DNA from: Sphingobium lactosutens
GTDB lineage: Bacteria; Pseudomonadota; Alphaproteobacteria; Sphingomonadales; Sphingomonadaceae
Direction: 5' to 3'
DNA: 64,000 bases
Assembly: GCF_013393185.1 (NCBI RefSeq)
Contig: NZ_QJQX01000037.1
Span: 62,001 to 126,000 of the forward strand
Positions 26,739 to 36,755 of this stretch are shown here, piece by piece. Position 1 is the stretch's first letter, and every line of letters begins with the position of its first letter. The notes beneath the pieces were generated by a model that saw nothing but the letters and a program-made list of their open reading frames with translations, did not search any database and was not told the DNA's origin. The position numbers were made by a program, and so were the translations under genes.

Positions 26739-26880
26739 GGCGATATCGCCGATCAATGAGACAGGCTCTGATCGCTTTTCTCACTTAACACATCCGAGAA
26801 AAGCAATTTCCCCCGAATCGACCGCATCCCTACATGGGTCTTCGCAAACGCAATATTCTCAAGCAGGAAAAGGACAGCCT

Positions 26881-27444
26881 ATGGCTCTCATCAACACCCC
26901 CCTGAAGCCCTTCTCGGCCACCGCTTACAAGCAGGGCAAGTTCGTCGACGTCACCGACGCCGACGTGAAGGGCAAGTGGGCCGTCTTCTTCTTCTACCCG
27001 GCCGACTTCACCTTCGTCTGCCCGACCGAACTGGAAGACCTGGCCGACATCTACCCGACCCTTCAGGGCATGGGCGTGGAAGTCTATTCGGTGTCGACCG
27101 ACACCCACTTCAGCCACAAGGCCTGGCACGACACCTCGCCGGCGATCGGCAAGATCAACTATTATATGGTTGGCGACCAGAACCACGCGCTGGCGACCCA
27201 GTTCGACGTTCTGCGTGAAGGCGTTGGCCTGGCGGACCGTGGCACCTTCGTGCTCGATCCCGAAGGCGTGATCCAGCTGGTCGAAATCACCCCCGAGGGC
27301 GTGGGCCGCAACGCTGCCGAACTGCTCCGCAAGGTGAAGGCTCTGCAGTACTGGGCCAGCCATCCGGGTGAAGTGTGCCCGGCCAAGTGGGAAGAAGGTG
27401 AAGCCACCCTCGCCCCGTCGCTGGACCTCGTCGGCAAGATCTAA
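26881..27444 (+). CDS. ahpC: Alkyl hydroperoxide reductase subunit C, 2-Cys peroxiredoxin
   Basis: A 187-residue peroxiredoxin that reduces hydrogen peroxide and organic peroxides. Peroxidatic Cys 47 lies in [16 protein letters not shown], resolving Cys 166 in [10 protein letters not shown]. The sequence is full length with strongly biased codon use, as expected for an abundant protein. The partner AhpF is 264 bp downstream. The upstream 142 bp probably hold a peroxide-responsive promoter, but no clear OxyR site can be defined by eye. Confidence 0.98.
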   Translation: MALINTPLKPFSATAYKQGKFVDVTDADVKGKWAVFFFYPADFTFVCPTELEDLADIYPTLQGMGVEVYSVSTDTHFSHKAWHDTSPAIGKINYYMVGDQNHALATQFDVLREGVGLADRGTFVLDPEGVIQLVEITPEGVGRNAAELLRKVKALQYWASHPGEVCPAKWEEGEATLAPSLDLVGKI

Positions 27445-27446
27445 AA

Positions 27447-27489
27447 GCGATTTCAAGTCAGATGGAACATCTGACGACTTGGAAATCGC
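27447..27489 (+). repeat. Long hairpin between ahpC and ahpF
   Basis: GCGATTTCAAGTCAGATG (27447-27464), loop GAA, and CATCTGACGACTTGGAAATCGC (27468-27489) form an imperfect hairpin starting three bases after the ahpC stop. The right arm has a few extra bases. It lacks a T-run, so it is more likely a processing or attenuation site, or a mobile palindrome, than a classical terminator. The rest of the 264-bp gap shows nothing else. Confidence 0.75.
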
Positions 27490-27708
27490 GCTGACGGGTG
27501 AATGGGTTATGGGGCGGCACAGCCGGCACATAACCCATATCCTGAGAAGGCACCTGCCGGACCGGGTCGAGAATACTCCCTGGCCTGGCAGGATTTTATA
27601 CGGATTTTCATCGCTATGCTGAACGCCGGGCCTTCGGGTCGCACCATCCCGGCGATAGTATGGTAGCGTGCCCCGAGCCGGCGCGCCCAACCCATGGAGA
27701 TAGACAAG

Positions 27709-29289
27709 ATGTTGGACGCAAATCTCAAGGGCCAGCTCAAGGCCTATATGGCGAACATCACCCAGCCGATCGAACTGGTGGCGTCGCTGGACGATGGCGC
27801 GAAGTCGCGTGAACTGGGCGAACTGCTGAACGAAATCGCCGAACTGTCGGACAAGGTGTCCGTGGTGAGCGGTGCCGACCAGCGCAAGCCCAGCTTCCTG
27901 ATCCGCCGCACGGGCACCGATATCGGTGTCAGCTTCGCCGGTATTCCGATGGGCCATGAGTTCACCTCGCTGGTGCTCGCCCTGCTCCAGGTCGGCGGCC
28001 ATCCGTCGAAGGCGGCGCAGGATCTGATCAGCCAAGTCAAGGATCTGGACGGCGACTTCGCCTTCGAAACCTATTTCTCGCTGTCCTGCCAGAACTGCCC
28101 CGACGTGGTGCAGGCGCTGAACCTGATGAGCGTGCTCAATCCCCGGATCAGCCATGTCGCGATCGACGGCGGCCTGTTCAAGGAGGAGGTCGAGGCGCGC
28201 AAGATCATGGCCGTTCCGACCGTGTTCCTGAATGGTGAGCCGTTCGGTCAGGGCCGGATGGAGCTGGAGCAGATCGTCGCGAAGATCGACAGCGGCGCCG
28301 AAGCGCGCGCCGCTGAGAAGATCAAGGCGCAGGATCCTTTCGAAGTGCTGGTGATCGGCGGCGGTCCCGCCGGCGCGGCGGCCGCCATCTATTCGGCGCG
28401 CAAGGGCATCCGCACGGGTGTCGCGGCGGAACGCTTCGGCGGCCAAGTGCTCGACACCATGGATATCGAGAATTTCATTTCGGTATCGCGCACGGAAGGA
28501 CCGAAGCTGGCTTCGGCGCTGGAGGCGCATGTCAAGGATTATGACGTCGAAATCATGAACCTGCAAAAGGCGGCGAAGCTGATCCCGGCCAAGACCGAGG
28601 GCGGCTATCATGAGGTCATGCTGGAAAATGGCGCGTCCTTGAAGGGCCGCACCATCATCCTGTCCACCGGCGCGCGCTGGAGGCAGATGGGCGTGCCTGG
28701 CGAGGACGAATATCGCAACAAGGGCGTCGCCTACTGCCCGCACTGCGATGGCCCGCTGTTCAAGGGCAAGCGCGTGGCGGTTATCGGCGGCGGCAATAGC
28801 GGCGTCGAAGCGGCCATCGACCTGGCCGGCATCGTCGCCCATGTAACGCTGATCGAATATGACAGCCAGCTACGCGCCGACGCGGTGTTGCAGCGGAAGC
28901 TCGCCAGCCTGCCGAACGTCAAGATCATCACCTCGGCGCTGACCACCAAGGTGGACGGCAATGGCGAGCGGGTGACGGGCCTCAGCTACAAGGACCGCAA
29001 CCACGGCACCGAGCATGACGTCGAGCTGGAAGGCATTTTCGTCCAGATCGGCCTGGTGCCGAACACCGAATGGCTGAAGGACAGCATCGCGCTGTCCAAC
29101 CGGGGCGAGATCGAGATCGACGCGCGTGGCGAAACCAGCCAGCCGGGCATCTTCGCGGCGGGCGACTGCACGACCGTGCCCTACAAGCAGATCGTGATAG
29201 CCATGGGTGCGGGATCGACGGCGGCGCTGTCCGCCTTCGATTACCTCATCCGCTTGCCGGAGAGCGAGGAAAGGGCGGAGGCAGCCTGA
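27709..29289 (+). CDS. ahpF: Alkyl hydroperoxide reductase subunit F
   Basis: A 526-residue flavoprotein that reduces AhpC with NADH. The N-terminal double thioredoxin-like domain has the CQNC pair ([10 protein letters not shown]), the FAD motif is [19 protein letters not shown], and the second redox pair is CPHC in [16 protein letters not shown] binding is [17 protein letters not shown]. The ATG at 27709 is preferred over 27694 because GGAG lies nine bases before it. Confidence 0.97.
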   Translation: MLDANLKGQLKAYMANITQPIELVASLDDGAKSRELGELLNEIAELSDKVSVVSGADQRKPSFLIRRTGTDIGVSFAGIPMGHEFTSLVLALLQVGGHPSKAAQDLISQVKDLDGDFAFETYFSLSCQNCPDVVQALNLMSVLNPRISHVAIDGGLFKEEVEARKIMAVPTVFLNGEPFGQGRMELEQIVAKIDSGAEARAAEKIKAQDPFEVLVIGGGPAGAAAAIYSARKGIRTGVAAERFGGQVLDTMDIENFISVSRTEGPKLASALEAHVKDYDVEIMNLQKAAKLIPAKTEGGYHEVMLENGASLKGRTIILSTGARWRQMGVPGEDEYRNKGVAYCPHCDGPLFKGKRVAVIGGGNSGVEAAIDLAGIVAHVTLIEYDSQLRADAVLQRKLASLPNVKIITSALTTKVDGNGERVTGLSYKDRNHGTEHDVELEGIFVQIGLVPNTEWLKDSIALSNRGEIEIDARGETSQPGIFAAGDCTTVPYKQIVIAMGAGSTAALSAFDYLIRLPESEERAEAA

Positions 29290-29317
29290 TCCGGTTGGAT
29301 TTAGGGTAGATCGATCG

Positions 29318-29351
29318 AGCGGCCGGTCCGGGGACGGATCGGCCGCTTTTT
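29318..29351 (+). terminator. Rho-independent terminator after ahpF
   Basis: AGCGGCCGGTCC (29318-29329) pairs with GGATCGGCCGCT (29336-29347) at eleven of twelve positions around a six-base loop, followed by a T-run. It lies 28 bp after the ahpF stop. Confidence 0.85.
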
Positions 29352-29376
29352 GCGTGGGTGGGAAACGGACTGTCCG

Positions 29377-29562
29377 CTATTTTCTCGCAAGGTGGATGAT
29401 ATGTTCCCATCCAAGTGCCAGATTGAAAACCACAAAACTCATCAGGACAAGCGACCAGTTGCCCGTAAATCCTCCTTCGAGGCGTTGAAGCCCAAGGCTT
29501 GCGAACAGGCCCGCATAAGAAAGCAGCAGCAACCAGCGCATCATTTTAGGCAGACCAGCCAT
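29377..29562 (-). CDS. Small two-helix membrane protein, hypothetical
   Basis: A 61-residue frame, very hydrophobic, with two likely membrane helices (MRWLLLLSYAGLFASLGL and WSLVLMSFVVFNLALGW) and an end HIIHLARK. The ATG at 29562 has GAGGAG six bases upstream, which supports translation. No family recognised. An overlapping frame on the plus strand (29350-29628) has polar composition and no ribosome site, so I prefer this one. Confidence 0.5.
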   Translation of the reverse strand: MAGLPKMMRWLLLLSYAGLFASLGLQRLEGGFTGNWSLVLMSFVVFNLALGWEHIIHLARK

Positions 29563-29700
29563 TATCATCTCCTCGGCATGCGCAACGGTAGTTTCAATGG
29601 CTGCGTGTCTGCAAGTGGTCGATATTAGCCACCCACTTTGACAGCGCCGCCGCCGAGGGGCAAAGCCATCCCGGCCCCTTCACCACAATCGCGAGTATCC

Positions 29701-30846
29701 ATGCAGCTTTCCGATTTCGACATCGACCTCTTCCTGCGCGACTATTGGCAGAAGAAGCCGCTGCTGATCCGCAACCCGTGGAATGATTGGCGCAATCCGC
29801 TGGAACCGGACGAACTGGCGGGCCTGGCGTGCGAGGAAGGCGTCGAAACGCGGCTGATCGTCCAGTCGGGCGGCAGCTGGGCGCTGGAGCATGGCCCCTT
29901 CCCCGAAGATCGGTTCGGCAATCTGGGCGCCGCGCCCTGGACCCTGCTGGTGCAGGCGGTCGATCATTATGCGCCCGATGTCGCGGCGCTGCTCGATCCG
30001 TTCCGCTTCATTCCCAACTGGCGGATCGACGATGTGATGGTGAGCTATGCCAGCGACGGCGGCGGCGTGGGGCCGCATTTCGACCAATATGACGTGTTCC
30101 TGATCCAGGGGCTGGGCAAGCGGCGCTGGCGCGTCGGGCAGCGCTGCGACGATAGTACGCCGCTGCGACCGCATGCCGACCTGCGGCTGCTCGCCGATTT
30201 CGAGGCGACGGGCGACTGGGTGCTGGAGCAGGGCGATATCCTCTACGTCCCGCCGGGTTTTGCTCATGATGGCGTGGCCGTGGGTGAGGATTGCATGACC
30301 TATTCGATCGGTTTCCGCGCGCCGTCGCGCCACGACCTGATGGTCGAATGGACCGAACATCTGGTTGCGGACATGGCCGACGATGACCGCTATGCCGACC
30401 CGGACCTGACCCGCGCCGTCCATTCCGGTGAGATTGCGCCGGCGGCCATCGACCGGCTGCATGCCATGGCGATCGAAAAGCTGCTGGACCGCGACGCCTT
30501 TGCGCGCTGGTTCGGCCAGCATAGCAGCATGCCCAAATATGCCGAGGCGGACTGGCGCCCCGAGGAACCGGTGACGGTCGCGGAGATGCAGGCGCTGGCG
30601 GAGGAAGGCGCGGTGCTGCTGCGCAATCCGGCGAGCCGCTTCGCCTTTCTGCGGGAAGCGGACGGGGTGCTGCTGTTCGCCGATGGCAACGCTTTTCCGT
30701 GCCGCAGCGTTGCTGCGGCGCTGGCGGAACGGATTTGCGCGCAGGATCATATCGTCCTCGACCCGTCCCTCTCGGACGCGATCGAGTTGCTGGCGGCGCT
30801 GGTCAATCAAGGCAGCCTGATGGCCGATGATGAAGAGGAGGACTGA
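29701..30846 (+). CDS. Cupin/JmjC-type ribosomal oxygenase-like protein (RoxA/YcfD family)
   Basis: A 381-residue Fe(II)/2-oxoglutarate dioxygenase. [20 protein letters not shown] provides the HxD iron ligands, and [20 protein letters not shown] the distal His. It closely resembles Escherichia coli YcfD, which hydroxylates an arginine of ribosomal protein L16; the target here is inferred. The C-terminal winged-helix part is present. The ATG at 29701 begins the conserved [20 protein letters not shown]; further upstream residues look non-coding. rluE follows after 4 bp, making a ribosome-modification pair. Confidence 0.88.
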   Translation: MQLSDFDIDLFLRDYWQKKPLLIRNPWNDWRNPLEPDELAGLACEEGVETRLIVQSGGSWALEHGPFPEDRFGNLGAAPWTLLVQAVDHYAPDVAALLDPFRFIPNWRIDDVMVSYASDGGGVGPHFDQYDVFLIQGLGKRRWRVGQRCDDSTPLRPHADLRLLADFEATGDWVLEQGDILYVPPGFAHDGVAVGEDCMTYSIGFRAPSRHDLMVEWTEHLVADMADDDRYADPDLTRAVHSGEIAPAAIDRLHAMAIEKLLDRDAFARWFGQHSSMPKYAEADWRPEEPVTVAEMQALAEEGAVLLRNPASRFAFLREADGVLLFADGNAFPCRSVAAALAERICAQDHIVLDPSLSDAIELLAALVNQGSLMADDEEED

Positions 30847-30850
30847 CGCC

Positions 30851-31399
30851 ATGTCCCGGCTGATCCTGTTCAACAAGCCGTTCAACGTGCTGAGCCAGTT
30901 CACCGACCGCAGCATCGGCGCGGACCGGTTGACGCTGTCCAACTATATCGACGTGCCCGGCGTCTATCCGGCCGGACGGCTCGACCTCGACAGCGAGGGG
31001 CTGATGCTGCTGACTGACGATGGGCGTTTGCAGGCGCGCATCTCCAACCCGCGCTTCAAGACGCCCAAAACCTATCTGGCGCAGGTGGAAGGCGACGTGC
31101 AGGAGGATGCCCTTGCCCTGTTGCACAAGGGCGTAATGCTGAAGGACGGCCCTACCCTGCCTGCTGAGGCGGAACGGATCGACGATCCGGCGCTCTGGCC
31201 ACGCGATCCGCCGGTGCGGTTCCGCAAGACGGTGCCGGACTGCTGGATCAGCCTCACCATCCGCGAGGGCCGAAACCGGCAGGTGCGGCGCATGACGGCG
31301 GCGGTCGGCCATCCGACGCTGCGGCTGGTCCGCTGGCAGATTGGTGACTGGAGCGCGGACGGCCTGAAGCCCGGCGAATGGCGCGAGGTGCGGGTTTAG
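30851..31399 (+). CDS. rluE: 23S rRNA pseudouridine synthase, RluE-like
   Basis: A 182-residue RsuA/RluB-family enzyme. [20 protein letters not shown] contains the catalytic Asp, and [20 protein letters not shown] is the conserved C-terminal motif. There is no S4 domain, as in RluE, which modifies a uridine near the peptidyl-transferase centre. The start at 30851 is preceded by GAGGAGG located at the end of the cupin gene. It overlaps the convergent MFS gene by 4 bp. Confidence 0.92.
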   Translation: MSRLILFNKPFNVLSQFTDRSIGADRLTLSNYIDVPGVYPAGRLDLDSEGLMLLTDDGRLQARISNPRFKTPKTYLAQVEGDVQEDALALLHKGVMLKDGPTLPAEAERIDDPALWPRDPPVRFRKTVPDCWISLTIREGRNRQVRRMTAAVGHPTLRLVRWQIGDWSADGLKPGEWREVRV

Positions 31400-32664
31400 G
31401 CAGCGAGCCGCCGCCCCGGCGCGGTTTCCGGCAGCGCCAGCAGCACCGGAAGCACGCACAGCGCCACCAAAGCGATCATCGCGCCGGGAATCAGGGTCCA
31501 GCCTGTTCGCTCGATCAGCAGATGCGCCAGCCAGGGCGTGAGACCGCCGAACAGCGCGGTCGCGGTCGTGGCGCCGAGCGCGAGGCCGGTCAGCCGCCCC
31601 TCGCCGGGAAACTGCTCGGCGGTGGTGACGGCGCCGACCGCACTCACCCCGCCACCAAGGCAGGCGAGCAGGACCGCGCCCATCAAGGCCGCGCCATGCC
31701 CCTGCCCCATCAGCAGGAACATCGGGATCGGCAGTGCAGCGCCGAACAGGCTGAGCGCCAGCAACACCGGTCGCCGCCCGATCCGGTCGGCCAGCAGGCC
31801 GGTGACGGGCGTCACCAATATCACCGCCAGCGCGGCGATCGTCGACAGCCAGAGCGCCGCCCCCTCCGCCATCGCCCCGGTGCCGGTCAGGAAACTCGGC
31901 ACATAGGTGATGCCGACATAATAAGTGATCGACCCCAGCGCCGAGATGGCGAAGCCGCGCAGGATCGGCAGGCGATGGCTGCGCAGGCTCTGGCGCAGAG
32001 GATGGCTTGGGACGCTCCCTTCCGCCTCCTGCCGCAGGAAATCGGGCGATTCCTCCATGGTCGACCGGGCGAGCAGGATCAGGCCCGCCATGGCCGCCCC
32101 CACGAAGAAGGGAATGCGCCAGCCCCAGTTTTCAAGGGCAACATTGTCGAGCGAGGCGACCGTAAGCGCCGCGATTCCGGCGGCAAGCAGTGCGCCGACT
32201 TCGCTCGCCGCAGACGCCAGCGAGGTGACGAAGCCGCGCCGCCGGGCGCTCGCGCCCTCCATCAGATAGGCGACGACGCCGGTATATTCACCGCCGACCG
32301 AAAAGGCCATCAGGCAGCGCAGCGCCAGCAGCATCCAGCCCGCCGCTGGCCCCGCCTGCGCATGGGTGGGGAGCAGGGCTGTCGCCAGCATCGCGGCGGT
32401 CATCATTCCCATCGACAGCAACATGGTCAGCCGGCGGCCATGGCGATCCCCGATATGACCGAAGACGATCGCACCCAGCGGCCGCATCGCATAGGCGACG
32501 GCGAATCCCGCCAGCGCCTCCCCCAACCCCGCCGCGCCGCCGCCGAAGAAGGTGCGCGACAATAGCGTCGCGAGATAGAGATAGAGGGTGAAATCATACC
32601 ATTCGACGATGGTGGAGAGCGTCGCCACGGCCAGCGACCGGTTGGACATGCGGCTGGCCTGCAT
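31396..32664 (-). CDS. MFS transporter, metabolite:H+ symporter type
   Basis: A 422-residue protein with 12 predicted helices. The opening [20 protein letters not shown] and the loop [18 protein letters not shown] match the MHS subfamily (citrate, 2-oxoglutarate, proline/betaine carriers). The substrate cannot be told from sequence. GGGAG lies just before the first ATG. It stands alone between rluE and the L,D-transpeptidase gene. Confidence 0.9.
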   Translation of the reverse strand: MQASRMSNRSLAVATLSTIVEWYDFTLYLYLATLLSRTFFGGGAAGLGEALAGFAVAYAMRPLGAIVFGHIGDRHGRRLTMLLSMGMMTAAMLATALLPTHAQAGPAAGWMLLALRCLMAFSVGGEYTGVVAYLMEGASARRRGFVTSLASAASEVGALLAAGIAALTVASLDNVALENWGWRIPFFVGAAMAGLILLARSTMEESPDFLRQEAEGSVPSHPLRQSLRSHRLPILRGFAISALGSITYYVGITYVPSFLTGTGAMAEGAALWLSTIAALAVILVTPVTGLLADRIGRRPVLLALSLFGAALPIPMFLLMGQGHGAALMGAVLLACLGGGVSAVGAVTTAEQFPGEGRLTGLALGATTATALFGGLTPWLAHLLIERTGWTLIPGAMIALVALCVLPVLLALPETAPGRRLAA

Positions 32665-32731
32665 CGACGCTCCCTTCCCGGTTCCGATCGGCTATCCTGC
32701 GGAGAAAGCCGGAAAAGGGCAAATGTTTCGG

Positions 32732-33382
32732 TTATCGGCGCAAGCGCGGCGTGAAGATGGCCGGGTCGATCTCCAGCATCGGCACGCCGTCTTCCTGCGC
32801 GTCGGGCGGCGGCAGGGCGATGGCCGGACCCTTCCCCGCGCTGAAGCTCACGACCGTGCTGCCCGGATTGCCCAGCACCAGCGGATCGAGCTTCAGCGCG
32901 GCGTTGAGCCGGGCCTGCGTCACCTCGACCAGAGTGCCGATGCTCGTCATCGCGAACAGCTGCCGCGCAAAAGCATAGGGCAGGCGGATGCAGCCATGGC
33001 TGGCGGGATAACCCGGATTATGCCCGGCATGGAGCGCGATCCCATCCCAGGTCAGCCGCTGCATGAAGGGCATGGGCGCATTGCTGTAGAGGTTGGAGCG
33101 GTGCCATTGCCGCTTCTGCAGGATCGGATAGTCACCGGTCGGGGTGCGGTGGCCCTTCATGCCGGTAGACACGCTGGCGATGCCGATCAGCCGGTCGCCG
33201 CTGTAGACATGGACCCGCTGCTTTTCGATGCTGATGACCATGTAGAGCGGGCCATCGCCCGTTCCCTTCGCCAGCCAGCGATAGCCGCCAGGCGCCAGCA
33301 CGATATCCGTCTCGACGGCCGCCTGCGCCGGCACGGCCAGGACGAACAGGGGCGCGAGCAAGGATAGCAAAGGCTTATGCAT
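32732..33382 (-). CDS. L,D-transpeptidase (YkuD family)
   Basis: A 216-residue periplasmic enzyme with a signal peptide (cut after PAQA, residue 21). The catalytic motif HAGHNPGYPASHGCIRLP holds His 118, His 129 and Cys 131. The first part has the substrate loop YSGDRLIGIASVSTGMKG. It makes 3-3 peptidoglycan cross-links or attaches proteins to the wall. Length is normal, and neither flanking gene overlaps it. Confidence 0.93.
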   Translation of the reverse strand: MHKPLLSLLAPLFVLAVPAQAAVETDIVLAPGGYRWLAKGTGDGPLYMVISIEKQRVHVYSGDRLIGIASVSTGMKGHRTPTGDYPILQKRQWHRSNLYSNAPMPFMQRLTWDGIALHAGHNPGYPASHGCIRLPYAFARQLFAMTSIGTLVEVTQARLNAALKLDPLVLGNPGSTVVSFSAGKGPAIALPPPDAQEDGVPMLEIDPAIFTPRLRR

Positions 33383-33477
33383 AAGCCTTTCTTAACCATG
33401 ATCCGCGCCAACGCCAGCCTGTCCGCACGGTCAGGCTGATGCGGTCCCGGCTTGGGACATGCCAGCGAATGAGAAGG

Positions 33478-34077
33478 TTACAGCAGGCTGAGTTGCGCCA
33501 CCGGCGCGAAGCTGCGGCGATGGAGCGGGGTCGGGCCATGTTCGCGGAGCGCCGCCAGATGCCTGGCGCTGCCATAGCCCTTGTTGGTTTCCCAGCCATA
33601 ATGCGGGTGATCGAGCGCCGCTGCGATCATCATCCGATCGCGCTCTTCCTTGGCGAGGATGGAAGCGGCCGCGATCGACAGGCATTTGGCGTCGCCCTCG
33701 ACGATCGCGGTGGAGGCCCAGCGCCATGCCGGACAGCGATTGCCGTCGACCAATATATGCGCGCAATCATGGCTCAACGCCTCGACCGCGCGGGTCATGG
33801 CCAGCATCGTCGCCCAGAGGATGTTGATCTCGTCGATTTCCGCAACACTGGCGATACCGACGCCCCAGCAGAGAGCGCGCGCCTTGATCTCGGTTTCCAG
33901 CGCGGCGCGTCTTTTGGCGCTCAATTGCTTGCTATCGTTGAGGCCGTCGGGACAATCTTCGGCGCGCAGGATGACGGCGGCGGCGACCACCGGTCCGGCG
34001 AGCGGTCCCCTGCCCGCCTCATCCACGCCGGCGACAAGGCCGGGATGATGCAGACGTTCGTGCGAATAATCAGGCAT
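33478..34077 (-). CDS. rnhB: Ribonuclease HII
   Basis: A 199-residue enzyme that removes RNA from RNA-DNA hybrids and single ribonucleotides. [20 protein letters not shown] holds the first Asp-Glu pair; the third Asp is in [10 protein letters not shown] and the fourth acidic residue in [17 protein letters not shown] context. The ATG at 34077 is chosen over a TTG at 34098, though neither has a clear ribosome site. It overlaps the end of thiD by 8 bp. Confidence 0.96.
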   Translation of the reverse strand: MPDYSHERLHHPGLVAGVDEAGRGPLAGPVVAAAVILRAEDCPDGLNDSKQLSAKRRAALETEIKARALCWGVGIASVAEIDEINILWATMLAMTRAVEALSHDCAHILVDGNRCPAWRWASTAIVEGDAKCLSIAAASILAKEERDRMMIAAALDHPHYGWETNKGYGSARHLAALREHGPTPLHRRSFAPVAQLSLL

Positions 34078-34957
34078 GATCGGAATAGCGCGCGGCAAAG
34101 GCGGCTGCGTCCCAGCCGGTCTGGTCCTGCGCCGCCAGCAGGTGATAAAAAGGTGTCAGGCCCAGCGCATGGCCCATCGGACCATGGCCCCGACCAAGGC
34201 CCGGCGCTGCCGAAAGAGCAGATGCGACGAATGCTTCGGCCCGGTCGACGGCATCGGCCAGTGACAGCCCCCCGCCAAGCCCGGACGCGATGGCGCTGGC
34301 AAGCGTGCAGCCGGTGCCGTGGCTGTTGCGCGTTTCGATCCGTTCGACCGAATATTCGGCGACCATATCCTCATCGACCAGCAGGTCGTGGATCAGCGGC
34401 CGATCATCCTCGGCCTGCTGCGGCAGATGCCCGCCCTTGGCGAGGATGACAGCGCCGGTGCGATCGTGCAGGGCCTGCGCCGCAGCTTCCAGCGCGTCCA
34501 GATCGGCGATCGTCATCGCCGTCAACGCCTGCAATTCCGGTACGTTGGGCGTGATCACCGTGGCGACCCGCATCAGTTTCTCGAAGGCGGCGATGGTCGC
34601 GTCGTCCGCCAGCACCGATCCGCTGGTCGCGACCATGACGGGATCGAAGACGATAGGGACATTATCGAGCTGCGCCAGCCGATCGGCGACGGCGGTGGCG
34701 GTTTGCGCCGATCCGATCATGCCGATCTTCACCGCGTCGACGCCGATATCGCTGATGCAGCTTTCCATCTGCGCCAGCACCATGTCGGTCGGAATCGGAT
34801 GGACGCCCTGCACGCCCAGCGTGTTCTGCGCGGTAATGGCGGTGATCGCGGTCATCCCGAAGCCGCCCAGCAACGTCACGGTTTTCAGGTCGGCCTGAAT
34901 GCCTGCGCCGCCCCCGCTGTCGGAGCCGGCGATGATGAGGATGCGGGCCGGAATCAT
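34070..34957 (-). CDS. thiD: Hydroxymethylpyrimidine/phosphomethylpyrimidine kinase
   Basis: A 295-residue ribokinase-fold enzyme of thiamine biosynthesis. [18 protein letters not shown] at the start binds [14 protein letters not shown] is the second family block and [20 protein letters not shown] is the anion hole with catalytic Cys. It stands alone without other thi genes and has no visible TPP riboswitch upstream, being coupled by ATGA to the DUF1272 gene. Confidence 0.95.
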   Translation of the reverse strand: MIPARILIIAGSDSGGGAGIQADLKTVTLLGGFGMTAITAITAQNTLGVQGVHPIPTDMVLAQMESCISDIGVDAVKIGMIGSAQTATAVADRLAQLDNVPIVFDPVMVATSGSVLADDATIAAFEKLMRVATVITPNVPELQALTAMTIADLDALEAAAQALHDRTGAVILAKGGHLPQQAEDDRPLIHDLLVDEDMVAEYSVERIETRNSHGTGCTLASAIASGLGGGLSLADAVDRAEAFVASALSAAPGLGRGHGPMGHALGLTPFYHLLAAQDQTGWDAAAFAARYSDHA

Positions 34958-35178
34958 GCCTTATATTTACGCTCGGTCGAGGCCGGGTTGTTCGCCAGCG
35001 CTTTCCCGACGCGGGTCGGGCGGTCCATCAGTTCGCCGCCGCAATTGGGGCAGCGATCGTCCAGCGCCTCGGCGCAGGGCGCGCAATAGGTGCATTCGAA
35101 CGAACAGATGAACGCGCCGGGCTCATCGGCGGGCAAGTCCGTGCCGCAGCGTTCGCAGTCGGGGCGCATTTCAAGCAT
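34954..35178 (-). CDS. DUF1272 zinc-ribbon-like protein
   Basis: A 74-residue protein: MLEMRPDCERCGTDLP, then CSFECTYCAPCAEAL and RCPNCGGELMDRP, giving at least eight cysteines in CxxC pairs that should bind zinc. This is the DUF1272 family; the role is unknown. The ATG at 35178 has GGAAGAG seven bases upstream. It overlaps thiD by ATGA. Confidence 0.9.
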   Translation of the reverse strand: MLEMRPDCERCGTDLPADEPGAFICSFECTYCAPCAEALDDRCPNCGGELMDRPTRVGKALANNPASTERKYKA

Positions 35179-35214
35179 GTAACATCTCTTCCCGTTCGGT
35201 TCGAGCAAGACCGG

Positions 35215-36555
35215 TCAAGCCGCCGCCTTCTCCACCGCGGCGCAGATGCGGTCGACCACGTCGCGCACCTGATCCTCGCGGTCGCCTTCGGCCATGACAC
35301 GGATCACCGGTTCGGTGCCAGAGGGGCGGATGACGAGGCGGCCCGCGCCGTTCAGCTCCGCTTCGGCCTGGGCGATGACGCGCTTCACTTCGTCATGCTC
35401 CAGCGGCTTGCCGCCGGAGAAACGGACATTCTTGAGCAATTGCGGCACCGGGTCGAACTGATGCAGCGTCTCGCTGGCGGGCTTGCCGGAGCGGACCAGC
35501 GCGGCCAGCACCTGCAACGCCGCGACCGTACCGTCGCCGGTGGTCGCATAATCGCTGAGGATCATGTGGCCGGACTGTTCGCCGCCGACATTGAAGCCGC
35601 CCTCGCGCATCCGTTCCAGCACATAGCGGTCGCCCACCTTGGTGCGTTCGAGCGCGATGCCCTTGCCGGTCAGGAAGCGTTCGAGACCGAGATTCGACAT
35701 AATCGTCGCGACCAGCCCGCCACCGCGCAGCGTGCCTTCGCGCGCGAAATTGGCGGCGATCAGCGCCATGATCTGGTCGCCGTCGACGATCTTGCCCTGT
35801 TCGTCCACGACGATCAGACGGTCGGCGTCGCCATCCAGCGCGATGCCGATGTCCGCGCCCGAGGAGACGACGGTTTCCTGCAACAGCAGCGGCGAAGTGG
35901 AGCCGCAGCCGTCATTGATGTTGGTGCCGTTGGGCGTGACGCCGATCGCGACCACGGTAGCGCCCAGTTCCCACAGGGCGGAGGGCGCGACCTGATAGGC
36001 CGCGCCATTGGCGCAGTCGACGACGATCTTGAGGCCGTCGAGACGCAGGTCGGCGGGGAAGCTGGACTTGACCGCGTGGATGTAGCGACCGCGGGCATCC
36101 TCGACCCGGCGGGCGCGGCCGATATCCTTGGAGGCCGCGAGCGCGATATCCTGCGACAGCAGCGCCTCGATCTTCAGCTCATCCTCGTCCGACAGCTTGT
36201 AGCCGTCCGGGCCGAACAGCTTGATGCCATTGTCATAATAGGGATTGTGGCTGGCCGAGATCATGACGCCAAGGTCCGCGCGCATCGAATGGGCGAGCAA
36301 GGCCACGGCGGGCGTCGGGATCGGGCCGAACTGGACCACGTCCATGCCGACGGCGGTGAAGCCCGCGACCAGCGCATTTTCGACCATATAGCCAGAAAGC
36401 CGCGTATCCTTGCCGATCACGACGCGATGGCGGTGGCTGCCGCGCTGAAAATGAGTGCCGGCGGCCATGCCGACCTTCATCGCCAGTTCCGCCGTCATCG
36501 GCCATTGGTTGGTGCGCCCGCGAATGCCGTCGGTGCCAAAATATTGCCTGCTCAT
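35215..36555 (-). CDS. glmM: Phosphoglucosamine mutase
   Basis: A 446-residue enzyme converting glucosamine-6-phosphate to glucosamine-1-phosphate for UDP-GlcNAc. Phosphoserine 102 lies in [13 protein letters not shown], the metal loop is DGDADR, and [14 protein letters not shown] binds phosphate. I start at [10 protein letters not shown] (36555), next to GGGAGG. It supplies the sugar precursor for wall and exopolysaccharide. Gene length is normal. Confidence 0.97.
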   Translation of the reverse strand: MSRQYFGTDGIRGRTNQWPMTAELAMKVGMAAGTHFQRGSHRHRVVIGKDTRLSGYMVENALVAGFTAVGMDVVQFGPIPTPAVALLAHSMRADLGVMISASHNPYYDNGIKLFGPDGYKLSDEDELKIEALLSQDIALAASKDIGRARRVEDARGRYIHAVKSSFPADLRLDGLKIVVDCANGAAYQVAPSALWELGATVVAIGVTPNGTNINDGCGSTSPLLLQETVVSSGADIGIALDGDADRLIVVDEQGKIVDGDQIMALIAANFAREGTLRGGGLVATIMSNLGLERFLTGKGIALERTKVGDRYVLERMREGGFNVGGEQSGHMILSDYATTGDGTVAALQVLAALVRSGKPASETLHQFDPVPQLLKNVRFSGGKPLEHDEVKRVIAQAEAELNGAGRLVIRPSGTEPVIRVMAEGDREDQVRDVVDRICAAVEKAAA

Positions 36556-36600
36556 ATCCCTCCCATGCACCTATCGGCCATTGCCTCGCAACCCATTATC

Positions 36601-36699
36601 CGTTTGTCCTGAGCCTGTCCAAGGACGTAACGCACGCCCCCTTCGATGCCGCCTGCGGCGTTGCTCAGGACAGGCTTCGACAAGCTCACGGCGAACGGG
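36601..36699. repeat. Intergenic inverted repeat (TCCTGAGCCTGTC type)
   Basis: CGTTTGTCCTGAGCCTGTCC at the left and GCTCAGGACAGGCTTCGAC near the right share inverted blocks (CCTGAGCCTGTC / ACAGGCT), and the end GGCGAACGG mirrors CCGTTTG. This is a widely seen sphingomonad-type intergenic repeat. The 200-bp gap between glmM and the symporter otherwise shows nothing. Confidence 0.65.
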
Positions 36700-36755
36700 G
36701 TGGGGATAAGAAATCTTTAATCGACTTTCCGTCAATCCGGCGGCATCCGGGCGTG

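Noticed and set aside
26739..26880. An OxyR site before ahpC
   Set aside because: Some ATAG/GATC-like blocks are present but no arrangement with the needed four half-sites can be defended by eye.
26830..28842. A 670-codon open frame on the minus strand
   Set aside because: It is antisense to ahpC and ahpF, both unmistakable.
34958..35214. A TPP riboswitch upstream of thiD
   Set aside because: thiD is coupled to the DUF1272 gene, and the short region before that gene has no thi-box sequence.
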